This document shows positions 8,019 through 17,209 of a stretch of 64,000 nucleotides of DNA, piece by piece. The DNA comes from Sphingobium sp. CAP-1. GTDB taxonomy: Bacteria > Pseudomonadota > Alphaproteobacteria > Sphingomonadales > Sphingomonadaceae. Location of the stretch: contig NZ_CP046252.1 in assembly GCF_009720145.1 (NCBI RefSeq), forward strand, positions 744,001 through 808,000, written 5' to 3'. The notes under the pieces were generated by a model that searched no databases, had not been told where the DNA came from, and saw only the letters and a program-made list of their open reading frames with translations. The position numbers were made by a program, and so were the translations under genes. Each line of letters begins with the position of its first letter. The stretch's first letter is position 1.

Positions 8019-9350
8019 TCAGCCGCGCGCCCACTGCCATTGGGCTTCATGAAGTTGCTTGGAAAAATCATTGATCCATAGCATGTTAATGGCGCTGTTT
8101 GAGGCCTGACCGGCAGGCTGCCCCGCTTGCATCGATCCGTCAAGAAGCACTGGAATCAGTCGGGCGGCCGCACGTCGGGCGAGATAAGGACGCAAATGGC
8201 GTCCACTCCAGCGCTCGGTCATCGGTGTCCAGGATAATGTGGCGATCTCTTCGCCCCGGTAAAGGATGCGGGCGCTTTCCGGGCGATGCTCGGTCAGGGC
8301 CAACTCGGCGGCCTCGATGCCATCTGCGATGTCGATGTCGATGCCAGGGGTGGGGGGAGCGATGCCCGGTACGGGCTGGGCCATGAAATCCGCCCGCTGC
8401 GGTCCCAGGCCTTCCATCGCGCCACGGGCATAGAGATATTCGAGCAGCGCGCCTCTGAGGCGACGGCGCGCGCGGATCAGGCCAATTCCTTCCATCAGAT
8501 TCAGGAGGCCGGGGGCGATCGCCATCAATGGCCGATCAAGCAATCCGCTATGGCGCAGCACGCCATATTTGATCCTCGTGCCCCGGCCTTTCCGGCGCAA
8601 TTGCCGTGCGGCCTTGATTGCGGCGGCCATCTCTGGATGCTTCAGCGCCATCAGCGCGTCGGATCGCCCCTCCTCCTTCGCGCGTCGGAACGAGCCGTGC
8701 AACGAAGTCGTCAGATATTCATGATGCCAGCCCAGCGCTTCGGGCGCATAGTGGAAGGGGATGCCCGCTTTCATCAGGCGCACGCCCAGTTCCAGATCCT
8801 CACGCGCGCGGGCGAATTGGGGGTCGAGTCCTCCGACCGCATCCCATACCCGCCGGGGCATGGACAGATTGCCGGTCAGAAGATCGGTATAGCGGAAGCG
8901 ATGCCCCGGCTGGGCAAGCTCGTTGAAATGTGCGTTCCACCAGCGCTGGGTCAGGATACGGAAATGTTGGCCCGATATATGGGGTTCGGGCGGATAGGGG
9001 CCAAGGACGGCGCGGTCGACGCCGTCGTCATGCGCCTGCGCATGGGCAGCCACCAAGCCAGGGGTGGGGATGACATCATCATCCAGGAACAGCAGAAGAT
9101 CGGCGCTGGCCTGTCGCGCGCCAATATTGCGCGCATGGGCAGGTCCGACGCCGGGCTGTTCCAGCAAGCTTATGGGAAAGGGGGCGTCATAGGCCGCCAC
9201 CATGGCCTGCGTTCCGTCCCGGCATTTGTCCGCGACGATGATCACCTCGAAAGGCGGTGTTGCCGGTTGCTGGGCGACAAGGGCGTCGAGCAGGCTGCGC
9301 AGCAGATCCCGACGGTTGTGGGAGGGGATGATGATGCTGATCGCTGTCAT
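8019..9350 (-). CDS. Family 2 glycosyltransferase
   Basis: A 443-residue GT-A fold glycosyltransferase. The N-terminus reads SIIIPSHNRRDLL, the nucleotide-sugar metal site is the LLFLDDD run at about 86-92, and the acceptor region contains REDLELGVRLMKAG (ED motif, about 181-196). An extra C-terminal region of about 170 residues has no recognised fold and ends with a tryptophan-rich tail. Its ATG overlaps the stop of the next upstream glycosyltransferase by four bases. The donor sugar cannot be told. It should act in the cytoplasm on the glycan exported by the ABC transporter of the same operon. Confidence 0.85.
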   Translation of the reverse strand: MTAISIIIPSHNRRDLLRSLLDALVAQQPATPPFEVIIVADKCRDGTQAMVAAYDAPFPISLLEQPGVGPAHARNIGARQASADLLLFLDDDVIPTPGLVAAHAQAHDDGVDRAVLGPYPPEPHISGQHFRILTQRWWNAHFNELAQPGHRFRYTDLLTGNLSMPRRVWDAVGGLDPQFARAREDLELGVRLMKAGIPFHYAPEALGWHHEYLTTSLHGSFRRAKEEGRSDALMALKHPEMAAAIKAARQLRRKGRGTRIKYGVLRHSGLLDRPLMAIAPGLLNLMEGIGLIRARRRLRGALLEYLYARGAMEGLGPQRADFMAQPVPGIAPPTPGIDIDIADGIEAAELALTEHRPESARILYRGEEIATLSWTPMTERWSGRHLRPYLARRAAARLIPVLLDGSMQAGQPAGQASNSAINMLWINDFSKQLHEAQWQWARG

Positions 9351-10531
9351 GAGCGCCTCTCATGCGCCGCCGCGACACGGCGCGCGCGCAGATAACGACC
9401 CGGCCCGGCAAAGGCTCCCCTGGTCTGAACCCAGATGATGTTGAAGGGCACGGTACGATGTTGTTGATGCCGGAATGAGCGCGCCAGCGAGGGAAGTTGA
9501 TGGCGAAGCCATTTCAGCCCCCGCAACAGCGCCCTGGGATTGCGTTCAAACAGCAGTGACTTGGTCAGGATAGCGAAAAAGGCGCATTCATAGCCATATA
9601 CTTGGCGCTGCAACTCCTCCATCGACCGGCGATGCCGGTGCCAGTTCAAGGCTTGCGGATCATAGGCGATCCGATAGCCGGCGGTGAGGATGCGCCGGCA
9701 ATAGTCGGTGTCGCCGCCCGCACAGGACAGGGTGCCCGCGTCCAGCGCTTCGTCGAACAGCCCTATCAGGTCGGTCGCCGATCGCCGGATCGCCAGGTTG
9801 ACCCCTGCCGCCGCGTGCCAGGCGTCGAACGGATCGGTGGTCAGGGCGTCATAGGTGAAGCGCTTGAAGCCGCGGCTGAAACCACCAAAGCGCTGGAAGG
9901 CGATCTGGGCGGGCGCATCGAGTTCCAGCGCCATGGTCAGGCCGCCGGCGGCTAGCACCATCGCATCCTCGAAATTACGCAGCAGATGGCGCAGCCAGAG
10001 GCGGTCCGGCACGGCATCGTCATCGATGAAGGCGATGATTTCGCTGCTGCTGTTGCGAATGGCGGTATTGCGCGCGACATCCAGTCCGGGCCGGGGTTCG
10101 AGCAGATAGCGAACCATGGGATAGCGCGCGACGAGCGCGCGCGTGCCATCGGTCGATGGCGCATTGTCGACGACCAATATGTCCGGCTGATCCGGCATGG
10201 CCAGCAGTCCGTCCAGGCAGCGCTCCAGATCCTCCGTGCGATCGCGGGTGCAGATCACCACGGTCGCACCAGGGAGCGTCGCGGGGTCGGGGTCGGCATG
10301 GGAAAGGCCCAGTTCGCGTTCCAGCCACCGTTCCCAGAAGGAGGAATTGGCTGCGCGCAGCAGGCGCTTCCGCAAGGGGTCCATATTGTCATGGGCGTCG
10401 CGCCAGAGTATTGCCTGACCGCAGGGCGCACCGTCGAGCCGCAGCAGCGCCAGGGCGCCTTCCTGATCGGCGGTCAGTTCGAGCCGGTCGGGCAGGCGAT
10501 CAATGTCGAGATCGAGAACCGCGAGCGCCAT
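9347..10531 (-). CDS. Family 2 glycosyltransferase with N-terminal extension
   Basis: A 394-residue protein. The first 85 residues are an extension unlike the catalytic fold. The GT-A domain starts with ATVVICTRDR (about 89-98), has the metal-binding IDDD at about 169-172, and a later GGDTDYCRRIL acceptor-loop motif. A C-terminal amphipathic tail with many Arg residues may contact the membrane. It begins one base into the stop of the Wzt gene (TGATG) and overlaps the next glycosyltransferase by four bases, so the operon is tightly coupled. Donor and acceptor are unknown. Confidence 0.85.
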   Translation of the reverse strand: MALAVLDLDIDRLPDRLELTADQEGALALLRLDGAPCGQAILWRDAHDNMDPLRKRLLRAANSSFWERWLERELGLSHADPDPATLPGATVVICTRDRTEDLERCLDGLLAMPDQPDILVVDNAPSTDGTRALVARYPMVRYLLEPRPGLDVARNTAIRNSSSEIIAFIDDDAVPDRLWLRHLLRNFEDAMVLAAGGLTMALELDAPAQIAFQRFGGFSRGFKRFTYDALTTDPFDAWHAAAGVNLAIRRSATDLIGLFDEALDAGTLSCAGGDTDYCRRILTAGYRIAYDPQALNWHRHRRSMEELQRQVYGYECAFFAILTKSLLFERNPRALLRGLKWLRHQLPSLARSFRHQQHRTVPFNIIWVQTRGAFAGPGRYLRARRVAAAHERRS

Positions 10532-11760
10532 CAGCTTGTCACATGCCAGTGGATGGGGGGGTTGAGTATGCCCTTTGACGGCCCGATGCCGGTCACTTCC
10601 AGCGGGTAAACCTCCGCATGATAGTCGTAGACGGTCTGCCAGTCGGACGAGAACAGGCCGACGGTCACATGATAACGACCGGGCGCCAGGTCGAGGCGGT
10701 CGATCTTGAGATTGATCCGCCCATCGGGCGACAGGGTGATGTTGGCAATCTGGCTGTGTGTTTCATAGCGACAGATGTCGTCATCGCCATAGATGCCAAC
10801 CAGCGCGATCGGGTTTCGGACGCGGGTGAGCCTTTCATAACCGAACCATAGCTGGAGCGGGTTGCCGCTCGGCAATGTGTCGATGGCTTTGCCCTGATCA
10901 TCCATAAGCTGCACCCACTGGATTTTCATATCGCCCGAACCAAGGCGGTTGACGCCATGAATCAGTGTCAGATCGGTTGTGATCGGGGTGGGCGGCGGGA
11001 CATGCTCGGTCGCGGCGACCTTGGCGTCGATGGTTGCGGAATAGAGCGCCAGCGTTTCCCTGAGCGGGCCATAGGCGACCATATGGCCGTCCTTCAGGAA
11101 CAGCACATCGTCGCACAATTCCTCGATCTGGGTGATGTCGTGCGACACCAGGAAGATGGTGCAGCCCGATGCGCGGATAGCCTCCACCCGGTCGAAGCAT
11201 TTCTGCTGGAAAGCCCTGTCCCCCACCGCCAGCACTTCATCGATCAGCAGCACTTCGGGCTTTGTATGCACCGCCACCGCAAAGGCCAGGCGCATCTTCA
11301 TGCCAGAGGAATAGGTGCGCACCGGCGCGTTGATATGCTCTTCCAGTTCGGCGAAAGCGACGATGGCGTCGAACTGTTCGCTGATTTCAGACCGCAACAT
11401 GCCGGCGATGACGCCCAGCAGATAGACATTTTCCCGACCGGTCAAATCCTCTGTCAGGCCAGCGCCGATGTCGAGCAGTGCGCCAATCCGGCCATGGACG
11501 GTGATGCTGCCTTCGTCGGGTTTGCCCACGCCCCCGATCAGGCGCAGCAGGGTCGATTTGCCCGCGCCGTTAAGGCCGACAACGCCCACCGCCTTGCCCC
11601 GTGGCACCGCGAAGCTGATATTGCGCAGACCCCAATAGGCCTCCGCCTTCTTCGCCTTATAGCCTGAAAGCACGAAGCCTTTCAGTGTGGTCGGGCGGCC
11701 CCCATCGCGGCTGCGATATTTTTTGCCCAGATTGCTGACGACGATGGCGCCCTGTCTCAT
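10531..11760 (-). CDS. wzt: Polysaccharide ABC transporter ATP-binding subunit with Wzt-type C-domain
   Basis: The ATPase of an ABC exporter for a lipid-linked polysaccharide. Residues 1-240 are the nucleotide-binding domain: Walker A GLNGAGKST (62-70), signature YSSGM (150-154), Walker B VLLIDE (170-175) and switch SHD (206-208). Residues 250-409 form a C-terminal beta-rich domain, as in Wzt proteins that recognise the finished chain end. It starts inside the stop of the permease gene (four-base overlap) and is followed with a one-base overlap by a glycosyltransferase. The C-domain implies that a terminal modification on the glycan is read before export. Confidence 0.9.
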   Translation of the reverse strand: MRQGAIVVSNLGKKYRSRDGGRPTTLKGFVLSGYKAKKAEAYWGLRNISFAVPRGKAVGVVGLNGAGKSTLLRLIGGVGKPDEGSITVHGRIGALLDIGAGLTEDLTGRENVYLLGVIAGMLRSEISEQFDAIVAFAELEEHINAPVRTYSSGMKMRLAFAVAVHTKPEVLLIDEVLAVGDRAFQQKCFDRVEAIRASGCTIFLVSHDITQIEELCDDVLFLKDGHMVAYGPLRETLALYSATIDAKVAATEHVPPPTPITTDLTLIHGVNRLGSGDMKIQWVQLMDDQGKAIDTLPSGNPLQLWFGYERLTRVRNPIALVGIYGDDDICRYETHSQIANITLSPDGRINLKIDRLDLAPGRYHVTVGLFSSDWQTVYDYHAEVYPLEVTGIGPSKGILNPPIHWHVTS

Positions 11761-12587
11761 AGTTCATCCACGAAACGTGCGCTGACCCGGTTGAAGAACC
11801 AGAAAGCGAAAAGGAGGACCGGCACGGCCAGCGCCAGCACGCGAAAATAGATGAGCGGGTCGGGCCAGGCATGATCCAGGAAGATGGCGCGATAGCCTTC
11901 AAGCACCCATGCCATCGGGTTCCACAGGGTGAGGAAGGCGAAATCATGATCGGCCTGCAACGGCCGGTAAAATACCGGCGTGATGTAGAAGCCCAACATC
12001 ACGGTGATGCCGATCAGATGTTCGATGTCCCGGAAATAGACGTGGATCGCGGCGATCAGGGTCGCAAAGGCGAGGGTCAGCAAAAACTGGACCAGAATGA
12101 CGGCCGGCAGGGCCAGCAGGCTGATGCCCGGCGGGCCGACCTGAATCCAGGAGCAGATCAGAAGCAGCGGCAGGGCGAGCATGAAATGCACGCCATTGCT
12201 GACGATCGTGAGCATTGGCAGCAGATGCACCGGGAAACCGGGGCGTCGCACCATCTCGCGGTTTCCGGTGACGGACAATGCCGAGGAGGTGAGCGAGGAA
12301 CTGAACCAGGCCCAGGACAGAACGCCCGCAAATACGAAGGTCGTATAGTTGGGAATTTCCAGCGGGATTACAGAAGTAAAAACGGTCGCAAAGATCAGCA
12401 ACTGGCTGAGCGGTTTCATCAGGGACCAGCCCAGGCCTATGGCCGATCGCTGATAACGGATCTTGAGGTCGCGACTGACCAGCTCGATCAACAAATCCCT
12501 CCAATGCAGGAAATTGTATGAACGGGCCATCATCGGGCGCCTTCCCGATTTAGCCGGCGGTTGCATTGATTCAGGATCGTCAGGCAT
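11757..12587 (-). CDS. wzm: Polysaccharide ABC transporter permease
   Basis: An ABC-2 type permease of 276 residues with six hydrophobic segments. Family features include the amphipathic entry RDLKIRYQRSAIGLGWSLMKP (split here by function: RDLKIRYQ then LGWSLMKP, about residues 39-60) and the typical LWNPMAWVLEGYRAI near residue 225. It pairs with the adjacent Wzt subunit to move a lipid-linked glycan across the inner membrane. It is the first gene of a five-gene minus-strand operon and is divergent from the three-domain glycosyltransferase gene. The start at 12587 gives a short polar N-terminus; an ATG at 12533 or 12530 is possible. Confidence 0.9.
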   Translation of the reverse strand: MPDDPESMQPPAKSGRRPMMARSYNFLHWRDLLIELVSRDLKIRYQRSAIGLGWSLMKPLSQLLIFATVFTSVIPLEIPNYTTFVFAGVLSWAWFSSSLTSSALSVTGNREMVRRPGFPVHLLPMLTIVSNGVHFMLALPLLLICSWIQVGPPGISLLALPAVILVQFLLTLAFATLIAAIHVYFRDIEHLIGITVMLGFYITPVFYRPLQADHDFAFLTLWNPMAWVLEGYRAIFLDHAWPDPLIYFRVLALAVPVLLFAFWFFNRVSARFVDEL

Positions 12588-12734
12588 CTTTGTGCCATCG
12601 ACAATTTCCTTCCCCCAGGAAACATGGAATAGTCACAGCGCTTCATTCCCCGAAACCTTGTTATCGCACTGCACAAAAAAGCCAAAGCAGGAATTTCTTT
12701 ATCTGCTATGAATTGCCCGAAGGTTAGCGACTTG

Positions 12735-12759
12735 ATTTTTTGGACGCTTGCCAAAAAAT
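12735..12759. promoter_or_regulatory. Perfect inverted repeat in the divergent region (operator or leader hairpin candidate)
   Basis: A 9-bp perfect inverted repeat (ATTTTTTGG at 12735-12743 and CCAAAAAAT at 12751-12759) with a seven-base loop sits 35 bases before the three-domain gene and 148 bases before the permease start. The divergent interval (12588-12794) is unusually AT-rich for this genome. It could be a regulator site or a leader hairpin; sequence alone does not decide. Confidence 0.4.
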
Positions 12760-12794
12760 GAGGTTCGAAACAGTTTGCGGAGAACAGCACCGGC

Positions 12795-15700
12795 ATGCCG
12801 GATATCTCGATCATCATCCCAGCCTATAATGATGCTACCACGCTTGGCGACACGTTGCGGAGCGTCGCGGCGCAAAGCTATCGCGACTGGGAAGTCATCA
12901 TCATCGATGACGGATCGAGAGACAAAACGGCGAGTATCGCCAGGTTCATGGTCGACGCAGATCCGCGTTTTCGATTGATTTCACAGGATAATGCTGGCGC
13001 GTCTGCGGCCCGGAACACGGGCATCGCTGCGGCGTCGGGCGACTGGATCATCTTCCTCGACGCAGACGACCGGCTCCAGTCCGATCATCTGGAGCGATTG
13101 TGTCGGGCCGCGCGGGCGATGCCGGACGCGGGGGTGTTGCACGGGGGCTGGCGTCGTTTCCGGCGAGGCGCGCTCTGGTGGAAGCCGCATCCGGCGACGC
13201 TGCCCCTGTCTCCATTTGAGACGGCGGCACGAAGCTGTCCCTTTGCGATACATAGCGCGATGACACGCCGCCATCATATCGTCGAGGCGGGGGGCTTCGA
13301 TCCTGCGCTGCGGGTGTGCGAGGACTGGGATCTGTGGCAGCGGATCGCGCGCATGGGTGTGGTTTTCGCTCCGGTCGCCGATCTGTGGGCGGATGTGCAT
13401 GTACGCCAGGGATCGCTGTCGAGCGATTCGGCACAACTGCTGGTGAATGGTCTGGCCGTGATCCGGCGGGGGCATGGGCCTGACCCGCGGGTCGCGGCTG
13501 CACCGGGTTATCTGGAAGGCGAAGCGAAGGAAAAGCTGCCGGATGCGCTTTGGGCCTTTGCCCTCTGGGCCGTCGGGGCGGCGATCGGTCGAGGCGGCGA
13601 TCCGCTGCCGTTGCTGGAAAGCGTGGGTGAACCGGTGCCGGGCACCATCGATGTCGCGACCGCGGTCGATATATTGGAGGATGGCATGGTGGTCGGCGGC
13701 TGTCTGCGCGACGGCCCCTGGCCCCAGCTATGGTCGAAGGTGGGCGGAGGCGTTGCGTCCCTGACGGACTGGCTCGACGCTCATTCCCGGACCGGTGTGC
13801 TGGGCCGCCGTATCGCCAATCATCTGGAAAGCCGGATCATGGCGGGACTGTCCGCCGATGTCACGGTCACGATCGGCTCCGTGCATCAGGAGGTCATCGA
13901 CCTGTCGCGCGGCATAGCCGATCTGATTTTGCCCGGCGTCAGCCGACTGCGTTGCATCGTCCTTTTCGATGGTCAGGAACTGGTGCGGTTCGAAAGACCG
14001 ATATTCGGCGCGATGTCCGGGCAGGCGCTGGCCGACGACATTCGCGCGTTGGTGGATTCGCCAGACCTGCGGCGATCTGTCGTGCGCGGGCGGTTGAGGC
14101 GGGGTCCGCTGCAATATTGGCAAGCCGGGCAGGGACGATCGCTGCGCGCGTTTGCGCGCCTCTGGCAGGCGCATCGGGCGCAGCAGCGGATCGACAGGGA
14201 AGAGGCGTCGCCGGAAAATGCCGGGCTGCCCTTCGAGGATATTCTCGACCTTGTCTATGACAGCGCGCCGGGTCTGTTCGTGGCAGAGGGCATGTCCGCC
14301 GCCGTCGAGCGAATCATTGCCGAGGAAAAGGCACAAGCGGCGGGGCCGCCGCCGGAGGCGGACGATGTTGCGTCCGTCGTTCCGCACACGAGGCCGGTCC
14401 ACGGGGTGGATATCGACTATAGCCAGCAATCCTATTGGGAAGGCATCTACTCCAACAAAGACCCCTGGGACTATCGCAACAATTATGAGGCGCTGAAATA
14501 TGACCAGACGATCGAGCTGATCGCCGGCCGGCATTTCGACGACGTATTGGAAATCGCCTGCGCGGAGGGCGAATTTACGCGCAGGCTCGCGCCGTTCGCC
14601 ACGCGCATTCTTGCAACCGACATCGCGCCTTCCGCTGTGGCGCGGGCGGCCGGGAATCTGCGCGACCTGCCGAACATCCGCTGCGGGCAGCTCGACCTGC
14701 TGACCGATGACCCACCGGGTCAATATGATCTGATCGTTTGCAGCGAGGTGCTTTATTATCTGGCCGACGCGGCAACGCTGGCGCGTATTGCCGCGCGGAT
14801 GAGCGCGCATCTCAAGCCCGGCGGCTGGTTCGTGACCGCTGATGCCAATCTTCTGGTCGATGAAGCGGATTGCACCGGCTTTGACTGGCCGCACCAGTTC
14901 GGCGCCAGGGGGATCGGCGCGGCCTTTGCCGCGGCGCCCGGCCTGCGGATGGCCGCCGAATATTGGACCCCGCTCTATCGTATCCATCGGTTCGAAAAGT
15001 CGACCGATACCAGCCCTGCGGAGCATATTGTCGGGGACACCGCGCACCCTCTTCCCGCCCGTGTCGCAGAACAGGTCTGCTGGCGGGGCGGGCAGGATGT
15101 CGGCGGGAGCGATCGCTGGCATGATTTCCCGATCCTGATGTATCACCGGATCGTGGACGACGGACCGGCCGGTCTGGCACAGTGGCGCACATCACCCGAC
15201 GCGTTCGAAGCGCAACTGGCCTGGCTGCGGGATCATGGCTGGCGTGGCTTGTCGCTGGAACGGATGGCGCAGGCGTTGCAGTTGAATCATGCGTTGCCCG
15301 AAAAAACGGTGCTGCTGACATTTGACGATGCGACGCGCGATTTTCTGGACCATGCCCTGCCGTTGCTGCATCGCTATGGCTTTCCCGCGACCCTGTTTGT
15401 GCCGACCGGCAAGGTTGGGCAGACGGCGGACTGGGACGGTGGCTATGGCGATCCGGCCGCCCTGCTGGATTGGGATGAGATTCGTGCGCTCAAGCATTGC
15501 GATGTCTCGATCGGATCGCACGGCGCCATGCATCTGCCGCTGACGATCCTGTCGACGGAGCAACTGGTGCGGGAACTGGCCGGATCGAAGGCTGTACTGG
15601 AGGAAGAACTGGGTGTGCCGGTGCGCGCGATCGCCTATCCCTTTGGCGACTATGATCCCGCAATCCGGGAGGTGGCGCTGCAATGCGGCTATGCATTCGG

Positions 15701-15824
15701 GCTGACCTGCTTTGACGGGCTGATCGACCGGCAAGCTGATCCGATGGTCCTGCGGCGGCAGGAAGTGCGGGGTGGAATCAGTCTGGAGGCGTTTGCGGCT
15801 TTGCTGGGGCCGGCGGGGGATTAG
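12795..15824 (+). CDS. Three-domain protein: GT2 + NodS-like methyltransferase + NodB-like deacetylase
   Basis: A 1009-residue fusion. Residues 1-230 are a family 2 glycosyltransferase (SIIIPAYND, DDGSRDKT, metal site DADD at 89-92). Residues about 230-530 have no recognised fold. Residues about 540-735 are a class I SAM methyltransferase of the NodS-like type (YWEGIYSNKDPWDYR, motif I EIACAEGEF near 587). Residues about 777-1005 are a polysaccharide deacetylase: entry motif ILMYHRIVDD, metal motif TFDDA (842-846; the usual Gly is Ala) and HGAMH (His 909 and His 913). It would add, N- or O-methylate and deacetylate one sugar. It is transcribed away from the Wzm-Wzt operon. No frameshift is seen, so the fusion looks genuine. 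Confidence 0.85.
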   Translation: MPDISIIIPAYNDATTLGDTLRSVAAQSYRDWEVIIIDDGSRDKTASIARFMVDADPRFRLISQDNAGASAARNTGIAAASGDWIIFLDADDRLQSDHLERLCRAARAMPDAGVLHGGWRRFRRGALWWKPHPATLPLSPFETAARSCPFAIHSAMTRRHHIVEAGGFDPALRVCEDWDLWQRIARMGVVFAPVADLWADVHVRQGSLSSDSAQLLVNGLAVIRRGHGPDPRVAAAPGYLEGEAKEKLPDALWAFALWAVGAAIGRGGDPLPLLESVGEPVPGTIDVATAVDILEDGMVVGGCLRDGPWPQLWSKVGGGVASLTDWLDAHSRTGVLGRRIANHLESRIMAGLSADVTVTIGSVHQEVIDLSRGIADLILPGVSRLRCIVLFDGQELVRFERPIFGAMSGQALADDIRALVDSPDLRRSVVRGRLRRGPLQYWQAGQGRSLRAFARLWQAHRAQQRIDREEASPENAGLPFEDILDLVYDSAPGLFVAEGMSAAVERIIAEEKAQAAGPPPEADDVASVVPHTRPVHGVDIDYSQQSYWEGIYSNKDPWDYRNNYEALKYDQTIELIAGRHFDDVLEIACAEGEFTRRLAPFATRILATDIAPSAVARAAGNLRDLPNIRCGQLDLLTDDPPGQYDLIVCSEVLYYLADAATLARIAARMSAHLKPGGWFVTADANLLVDEADCTGFDWPHQFGARGIGAAFAAAPGLRMAAEYWTPLYRIHRFEKSTDTSPAEHIVGDTAHPLPARVAEQVCWRGGQDVGGSDRWHDFPILMYHRIVDDGPAGLAQWRTSPDAFEAQLAWLRDHGWRGLSLERMAQALQLNHALPEKTVLLTFDDATRDFLDHALPLLHRYGFPATLFVPTGKVGQTADWDGGYGDPAALLDWDEIRALKHCDVSIGSHGAMHLPLTILSTEQLVRELAGSKAVLEEELGVPVRAIAYPFGDYDPAIREVALQCGYAFGLTCFDGLIDRQADPMVLRRQEVRGGISLEAFAALLGPAGD

Positions 15825-15830
15825 GATATT

Positions 15831-15860
15831 CGTCAGTTCTGCGCCATTGGCGCACTGACG
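15831..15860 (+). terminator. Stem-loop after the three-domain gene (possible terminator)
   Basis: Seven bases after the stop, CGTCAGT (15831-15837) pairs with ACTGACG (15854-15860) around an inner GCGCC-ATT-GGCGC hairpin, with a three-base bulge on one side. There is no T run after it, so it may be a weak or Rho-assisted terminator or an mRNA-stabilising hairpin. Confidence 0.5.
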
Positions 15861-15936
15861 GTGCAGAGGCGTTGTCCCGGTTTTGTCCGATCTCCGCCCG
15901 CGCCGCAGGGCGGGGCGAAAGCGGAATGTGCATCAC

Positions 15937-16038
15937 TTTAGAACGCGCTGCGTTCAATCGGACGCAGGACGCGCGCCCCGGTTTTTCGCATCGTTTTATG
16001 CGCAAAACCGGTTCCCACTTTTACGCACGATGCTCTAG
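15937..16038. repeat. RIME-like palindromic intergenic repeat
   Basis: An element of about 100 bases containing CTGCGT/ACGCAG (15948-15967) and a larger hairpin with arms 15978-15991 and 15998-16011 (14 bp, one mismatch), ending in GCACGATGCTCTAG. On the other strand it reads AGAGCATCGTGCG then AAAAGTGGGAACCGGTTTTG. This layout resembles the RIME-type dispersed repeats of rhizobia and other alphaproteobacteria. I found one copy in this window. It sits between two convergently transcribed genes. Confidence 0.6.
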
Positions 16039-16072
16039 CTGAACTGGCTGCCCACCTGGAACGAGGAAGGGG

Positions 16073-17080
16073 CTACCTCCACTGTCGTTGTCGCGGGGCA
16101 GGGGGGGCGTGCTTGACGAAGCGCCATTTGATAAACTGTTCGTATAGCGTGACGGGCGCCACGTTAAACAGCATCGTCGCCGCGATACGGGGCGACTGAC
16201 GTGCTATCATAGCGATCAGCCTGGGCAGCGTGGAGAACCGGCGGTGATGGATCGCGCGGCGCACGATCCAACGGCTGTAGCGGGCAATGCCGCCATGGAT
16301 CTGTTTTTTCTTTTCGGGGTGGCGATCCCGGATCTCGTCCAGCACCATCAGCCAGGACCGGAGCATACAGGGCAGGTTGCTCGACATATTGTCCGGGAGC
16401 TGGCGGTAGCCTATCTGATAATCGTCGACCATGCCGAAAGCATAATGTTCCGCCACACGGCAATAGAAGAGAATGTCCTCGCAACCCTGCGCATTATTGT
16501 CGCGCAGGGCCGGGTCGAAGCCATCGGCGACCTCCAGCGCGGCGCGCGTGACCAGAGCGGCACTGCCATTGCCAATGAAATTATAGGACAGCAATGTGTC
16601 GAACACCCACCCGTCATGAGGCGGGCCGTCCCAGCGGTAACTGACGCGGTCGTCCGCGTCGATCATCACATAGCGACTGTAGATGAGGGCAACTTCCGGG
16701 GCGGATGCGAGCAGCAGCGCAAGTTGACGCTCGGTCTTGTCCGGCGTCCAGAGGTCGTCTGCATCGACAAAGGCGATATAGTCCGATTTCGCCTGCCGCC
16801 AGCCTGTGTTGCGGGCGCGGGCGACGCCGCCATTGGGTTGCCTGATCAGGCGGATACGGGGATCGCAGGCCGCAAACTGTTCGACAATGGCGGCGCTATT
16901 GTCGCGCGACCCATCATCCACGACCAGAATTTCCAGATTGCTGTGTGTCTGCGCCTGCACGCTTTCCAGCGTCCGCGCGATCCATCGTTCCGCATTGTAG
17001 GCGGGAATGACGACGCTGATCAATATTTCGCCGGGATTCATATCGACTATGGTTTCGATATTGCTAACATGCCGCGTCAC
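16073..17080 (-). CDS. Family 2 glycosyltransferase
   Basis: A 335-residue GT-A glycosyltransferase: SVVIPAYNAERW, VVDDGSRDNS, the PNGGVARARNTG acceptor loop and the metal motif FVDADD are all present in the first 115 residues. The C-terminal third is basic and contains amphipathic helices that probably lie on the inner membrane. The start is GTG at 17080; an in-frame ATG at 17041 would remove 13 residues. It is a single gene divergent from the exported beta-helix protein. Donor unknown; it likely adds one residue of the exopolysaccharide repeat. Confidence 0.82.
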   Translation of the reverse strand: MTRHVSNIETIVDMNPGEILISVVIPAYNAERWIARTLESVQAQTHSNLEILVVDDGSRDNSAAIVEQFAACDPRIRLIRQPNGGVARARNTGWRQAKSDYIAFVDADDLWTPDKTERQLALLLASAPEVALIYSRYVMIDADDRVSYRWDGPPHDGWVFDTLLSYNFIGNGSAALVTRAALEVADGFDPALRDNNAQGCEDILFYCRVAEHYAFGMVDDYQIGYRQLPDNMSSNLPCMLRSWLMVLDEIRDRHPEKKKQIHGGIARYSRWIVRRAIHHRRFSTLPRLIAMIARQSPRIAATMLFNVAPVTLYEQFIKWRFVKHAPPAPRQRQWR

Positions 17081-17209
17081 CCTGACGGAGTGTGGAGCCG
17101 ATAAAAACGGATATGCGATGTTAAGCCGTCTTGCGACGGCATGACAAGCGGAAATGAATTTAATGGCATCGGACTTTTATATTTCCTTTGCTTTTGCCTC
17201 GGAGAAGTC

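Noticed and set aside
13728..15146. A 472-codon minus-strand open frame inside the three-domain gene
   Set aside because: The opposite strand encodes clear methyltransferase and deacetylase motifs in this interval; the antisense translation has no motif.
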